From positions 124,001 through 188,000 of the forward strand of contig NZ_REFZ01000005.1 of assembly GCF_003841465.1 (NCBI RefSeq): DNA of 64,000 nt. Reading direction: 5' to 3'. Positions 62,002 through 64,000 of this stretch are shown one piece after another. How positions within the stretch are numbered: position 1 is the stretch's first letter; every line of letters begins with the position of its first letter. Below the pieces are notes generated by a model that was not told where the DNA came from, made no database searches, and saw nothing but the letters and a program-made list of their open reading frames with translations. This DNA is from Natrarchaeobius oligotrophus (GTDB lineage: Archaea; Halobacteriota; Halobacteria; Halobacteriales; Natrialbaceae). The position numbers and the translations under genes were made by a program.

Positions 62002-62349
62002 ATGACGAAAGAAGCCCTCACCCGCCGACGATTCGCGACGTTCGTCGGCGCGGGCACGATCGCTGTACTGGCTGGTTGTTCGGACGACGAAACCGATGCG
62101 GACGACCCCGGCGACGACGCCGGAGACGACGAGCCAGCGGACGACGAACAGACCGACTCGAGCGACGAGAACGGAGACGAGACGGACGACGACGACAGTG
62201 ACGAAGATGCGGACGATAGCGACGCCGACGGTGACGAAGACGCGGACGGCGAAGATACCGACGGCGAAGATGCAAACGATGACGACGACGAAGACGCAGA
62301 CGACGGAGACGCAGACGACGAAGACGCAGACGATGACGACGTGAGCTAA
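62002..62349 (+). CDS. Tat lipoprotein with poly-acidic tail
   Basis: 115 residues. Tat motif TRRRFATFVGAG and lipobox LAGC near residue 26 show export and lipid anchoring. The remaining ~88 residues are almost only Asp, Glu, Ala, Gly and Ser in short repeats (DADDEDADD type), without hydrophobic core, so the mature protein must be disordered. It could bind divalent cations or act as a surface polyanion; this is inference. The DNA is correspondingly repetitive (GACGAAGACGCAGACG), prone to slippage and length change. Confidence 0.75.
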   Translation: MTKEALTRRRFATFVGAGTIAVLAGCSDDETDADDPGDDAGDDEPADDEQTDSSDENGDETDDDDSDEDADDSDADGDEDADGEDTDGEDANDDDDEDADDGDADDEDADDDDVS

Positions 62350-62554
62350 TCGGCGCTACTCGTCGTTCACACACCCACCGTTGCGCCGCCCTCGAGCCGA
62401 CGGACGCCCACGCAACCGGATCGGCTCGAGCGACGCGTTTTTCTCGACTGGATCGATTCCGACGACTCCGTTCGCGACGCGAGTTCGCCGTCGCGGCCGG
62501 TACCGGCGTAAAATCCACACCGCTTATACCGATCCATCGTCGATTCCTACTCGA

Positions 62555-62629
62555 GGGCACGTAGCTCAGTCTGGATAGAGCGTCGGACTTCTAATCCGAC
62601 GGTCGTGGGTTCGAATCCCATCGTGCCCG
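62555..62629 (+). tRNA. tRNA-Arg (anticodon UCU)
   Basis: Acceptor GGGCACG/CGTGCCC, D-arm GCTC...GAGC, anticodon stem TCGGA/TCCGA around the loop CTTCTAA with anticodon TCT, T-arm GTGGG-TTCGAAT-CCCAT (last pair G-T) and G discriminator. No intron; CCA is not encoded. A complete, normal tRNA reading AGA. Confidence 0.93.
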
Positions 62630-62810
62630 TGCGAAAATTATCGGATCAGTACCTCTCGCGCATCTGTAGCGTTGGATGGGTCACTGGCCGAAATTCGGCC
62701 GATCTTCGACTCGAATCTCATCCTGAGAATCCGGATCCCGTTCAACAGTTGAACGCCCCCCTTCGCCGCCCGGTGGTTTTCGTTGTCGTGTTTTCGTCGA
62801 GGTGGTCGGC

Positions 62811-63143
62811 GTGAGCACCACACCGTGGACGCCGGTCGGCCGCACGACATGTCTTCACTGTGGAGCCCACGTCACCAACCGATTCGGTCGCGTCTTTGGT
62901 GACGATCGCGACCGTGCCCATCGTTGCGGAAAGTGTGACAGCTACGCTCGATTGAGCCGTGGGTCCGCAGCCGGGCTCGAGCCCCGACGAACTCGAGGTG
63001 ACGGTTCGAGCGGTCGACTCGGGCCGTCGCGTCCATCCCACAAACCCAACCGCTCGAGCGATCCACTCACGGCCAGGGGATCAACCAGCCGAACCCGCCG
63101 GCACACAGCGTCGAACTGCCCAGTCCGGCATCGGTGGGACTGA
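62811..63143 (+). CDS. small zinc-finger protein (DUF7563-like) with long basic tail
   Basis: 110 residues as annotated. The N-terminal half has CLHCGAHVTNRFGRVFGD (about 13-30) and CGKCDSYARLSRG, the zinc pattern of a small haloarchaeal family I recall as DUF7563, which normally ends soon after. Here the frame runs on for ~55 Arg/Ser-rich residues, overlapping the 3' end of the convergent gene by 77 bp. The tail may be read-through after loss of the original stop. GTG 62811 follows a GAGGTGGT ribosome-binding site. Confidence 0.7.
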   Translation: MSTTPWTPVGRTTCLHCGAHVTNRFGRVFGDDRDRAHRCGKCDSYARLSRGSAAGLEPRRTRGDGSSGRLGPSRPSHKPNRSSDPLTARGSTSRTRRHTASNCPVRHRWD

Positions 63144-63585
63144 GCGTGTGCTCCTGACCGCGACTGCCGCAGGTGATCGTCCGGGTCCCGGTGTGCGTTC
63201 TGTTTTCCCCCGTCTCGACGACGTACACCGTCACGTCGCCGCGGCTCCAGTCTTCGACCGAGGTGGTGACGTTCTCGCCTGGACCGACGGTGATCTCCTG
63301 AGCGTGGACGTCGTCGACCGGCGTCACGTTCCGGTACTCGCCCGGCCAGACGAGGTCGTCGAGGGTCGCCAGCCGCCGGTCGCCGTCGGCCGTGGTGACT
63401 TCGAAATTGAGATAGCCCGCCTCGTCGAGGTCGGCGACGGTGTAGACGGTCACGTGCTGTTCGTCGTCGACGTCGTTTTCGATCGTTACGACCGGCCGGT
63501 CGCTCCCCGTCGCGACGGCGACGGCGAACAGCGACGCGACGAGGAGGACGCCGACGAGGAGGATCGCGAATCCGCGGGAGACCAT
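63067..63585 (-). CDS. membrane-anchored or secreted protein of unknown function
   Basis: 172 residues. A hydrophobic N-terminal helix (about 6-27) acts as anchor or Sec-type signal. The rest is beta-rich with TVYTVADLDEAGYLNFEV, VWPGEYRNVTPVDD and N-glycosylation sequons (NVT, NRT), facing outside. Two Cys near the C-terminus (TITCGSRG, STLCAGG) could form a disulfide. Ends GWLIPWP. No family recognised. Overlaps the tail of the convergent zinc gene. Confidence 0.75.
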   Translation of the reverse strand: MVSRGFAILLVGVLLVASLFAVAVATGSDRPVVTIENDVDDEQHVTVYTVADLDEAGYLNFEVTTADGDRRLATLDDLVWPGEYRNVTPVDDVHAQEITVGPGENVTTSVEDWSRGDVTVYVVETGENRTHTGTRTITCGSRGQEHTLSPTDAGLGSSTLCAGGFGWLIPWP

Positions 63586-63717
63586 GCGAGCGACTCGTTT
63601 TCGACGGGTTAAAATACGTTCGCTTCGGGCGAAAGATACTCGAGAACTCGAGACAGCGGCGTGTTCCGCAGGGACGGACCGGTGGAACCAATTGGCGGGA
63701 GTCGAAAGGACGAGCCG

Positions 63718-64000
63718 ATGCCCTCCAGACGTCAGCTACTCGCCGGCTCGGCGACGGCTGCGGCCGGCGCGCTCGCCGCCGCAGCCCTCGTGACGCCGTC
63801 CGCGTCGGCGAGCGAATCGCCGCTCGACTGGCCGATGTCGCGGTACGATCCCGCGGGAACCGGCTACAACCCCGAGGCGTCGGGACCGACCGACGACGTC
63901 CGGGTCGCCTGGTCGCACGAATCGACCGGCTGGTTTCGCGGCGCTGCAGCACCGATCCGCCTCGGAAACACGCTCTACGCCGTCGGCGACGGGCTACTCG
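63718..64000 (+). CDS. PQQ-like beta-propeller repeat protein, 3' end beyond window
   Basis: 94 residues are visible before the window ends. Tat signal SRRQLLAGS with a hydrophobic Ala-rich stretch and cleavage near PSASA; then WPMSRYDPAGTGYNPEASGP and VRVAWSHESTGW, the characteristic opening of haloarchaeal PQQ-binding-like propellers, followed by the first blade LGNTLYAVGDGLL. Exported protein, possibly a dehydrogenase-like or structural propeller; the rest is needed. A ribosome-binding AAAGGACGA lies about 5-13 bp upstream of the ATG. Confidence 0.85.
   Translation, partial: MPSRRQLLAGSATAAAGALAAAALVTPSASASESPLDWPMSRYDPAGTGYNPEASGPTDDVRVAWSHESTGWFRGAAAPIRLGNTLYAVGDGLL

Noticed and set aside
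62700-62725. Possible attachment-site copy of the tRNA-Arg 3' end
   Set aside because: Only TCGAATCTCATC resembles TCGAATCCCATC of the tRNA; 11 of 12 bp is too short, and no integrase gene is near.

Overview
The window is chromosomal DNA of an extremely halophilic archaeon, most likely from the Natrialba/Natronococcus/Haloterrigena group of Halobacteria. Evidence: high G+C throughout, strongly acidic proteins, Tat (twin-Arg) signal peptides on nearly all exported proteins, archaeal genes (Srp54, Nmd3, PriL, PCNA, Taw2, TrmB, Bat/HalOD1, TackOD1), and AT-rich TATA boxes 24-30 bp upstream of start codons, which indicates leaderless mRNAs. Genus assignment is inference.

Layout. 1-9.9 kb: tail of an unknown gene; a CUT1-type carbohydrate ABC transporter (ATPase and two permeases on +), with its binding protein and a coupled small membrane protein convergent on -; an asparaginase; an MFS carrier; a TrmB-type regulator. 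10-15.2 kb: ferredoxin, PHP phosphoesterase, several small zinc-binding or haloarchaea-specific proteins, and an aberrant tRNA-like sequence. 15.4-23.2 kb: information processing (Fe-S XPD-type helicase, Taw2, Nmd3, primase large subunit) with HtpX and small membrane proteins. 23.4-27.6 kb: alpha/beta hydrolase, HalOD1 and Bat regulators, PCNA, TruA. 27.7-36.6 kb: sulfatase-fold hydrolase, Hsp20-like protein, membrane beta-propeller, lipoprotein, cupin, DCC protein, nuclease-like protein and two divergent rhodaneses. 36.8-37.5 kb: an AbrB/PIN toxin-antitoxin pair. 37.7-47.9 kb: two paralogous PAS histidine kinases, transporters (MFS, MATE), a TackOD1 protein and a decayed gene. 47.9-49.4 kb: an AT-richer, gene-poor stretch with an ester-cyclase-like gene and probable mobile-element debris. 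49.4-57.9 kb: small zinc protein, NAD(P)-binding protein, gamma-glutamyltransferase, a broken SDR gene, hydrolase, disulfide oxidoreductase, HicB-like protein, HAD hydrolase. 58-64 kb: Srp54, lipoproteins, UPF0200/UPF0201 pair, tRNA-Arg(UCU), zinc protein, secreted protein and the start of a PQQ-type propeller.

No CRISPR array, intact insertion sequence, rRNA or origin is visible. The most unusual features are: a dispersed repeat family sitting at the 3' ends of genes and often supplying their TGA stop codon; a perfect 38-bp palindrome inside a coding sequence; an 87-88-nt tRNA-like sequence with an abnormal anticodon arm; a sugar-type binding protein without a lipobox, coupled to a small membrane protein; and several perfect dyads placed exactly at promoters or start codons. 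No clear-cut new multi-gene system can be proven from the sequence alone.
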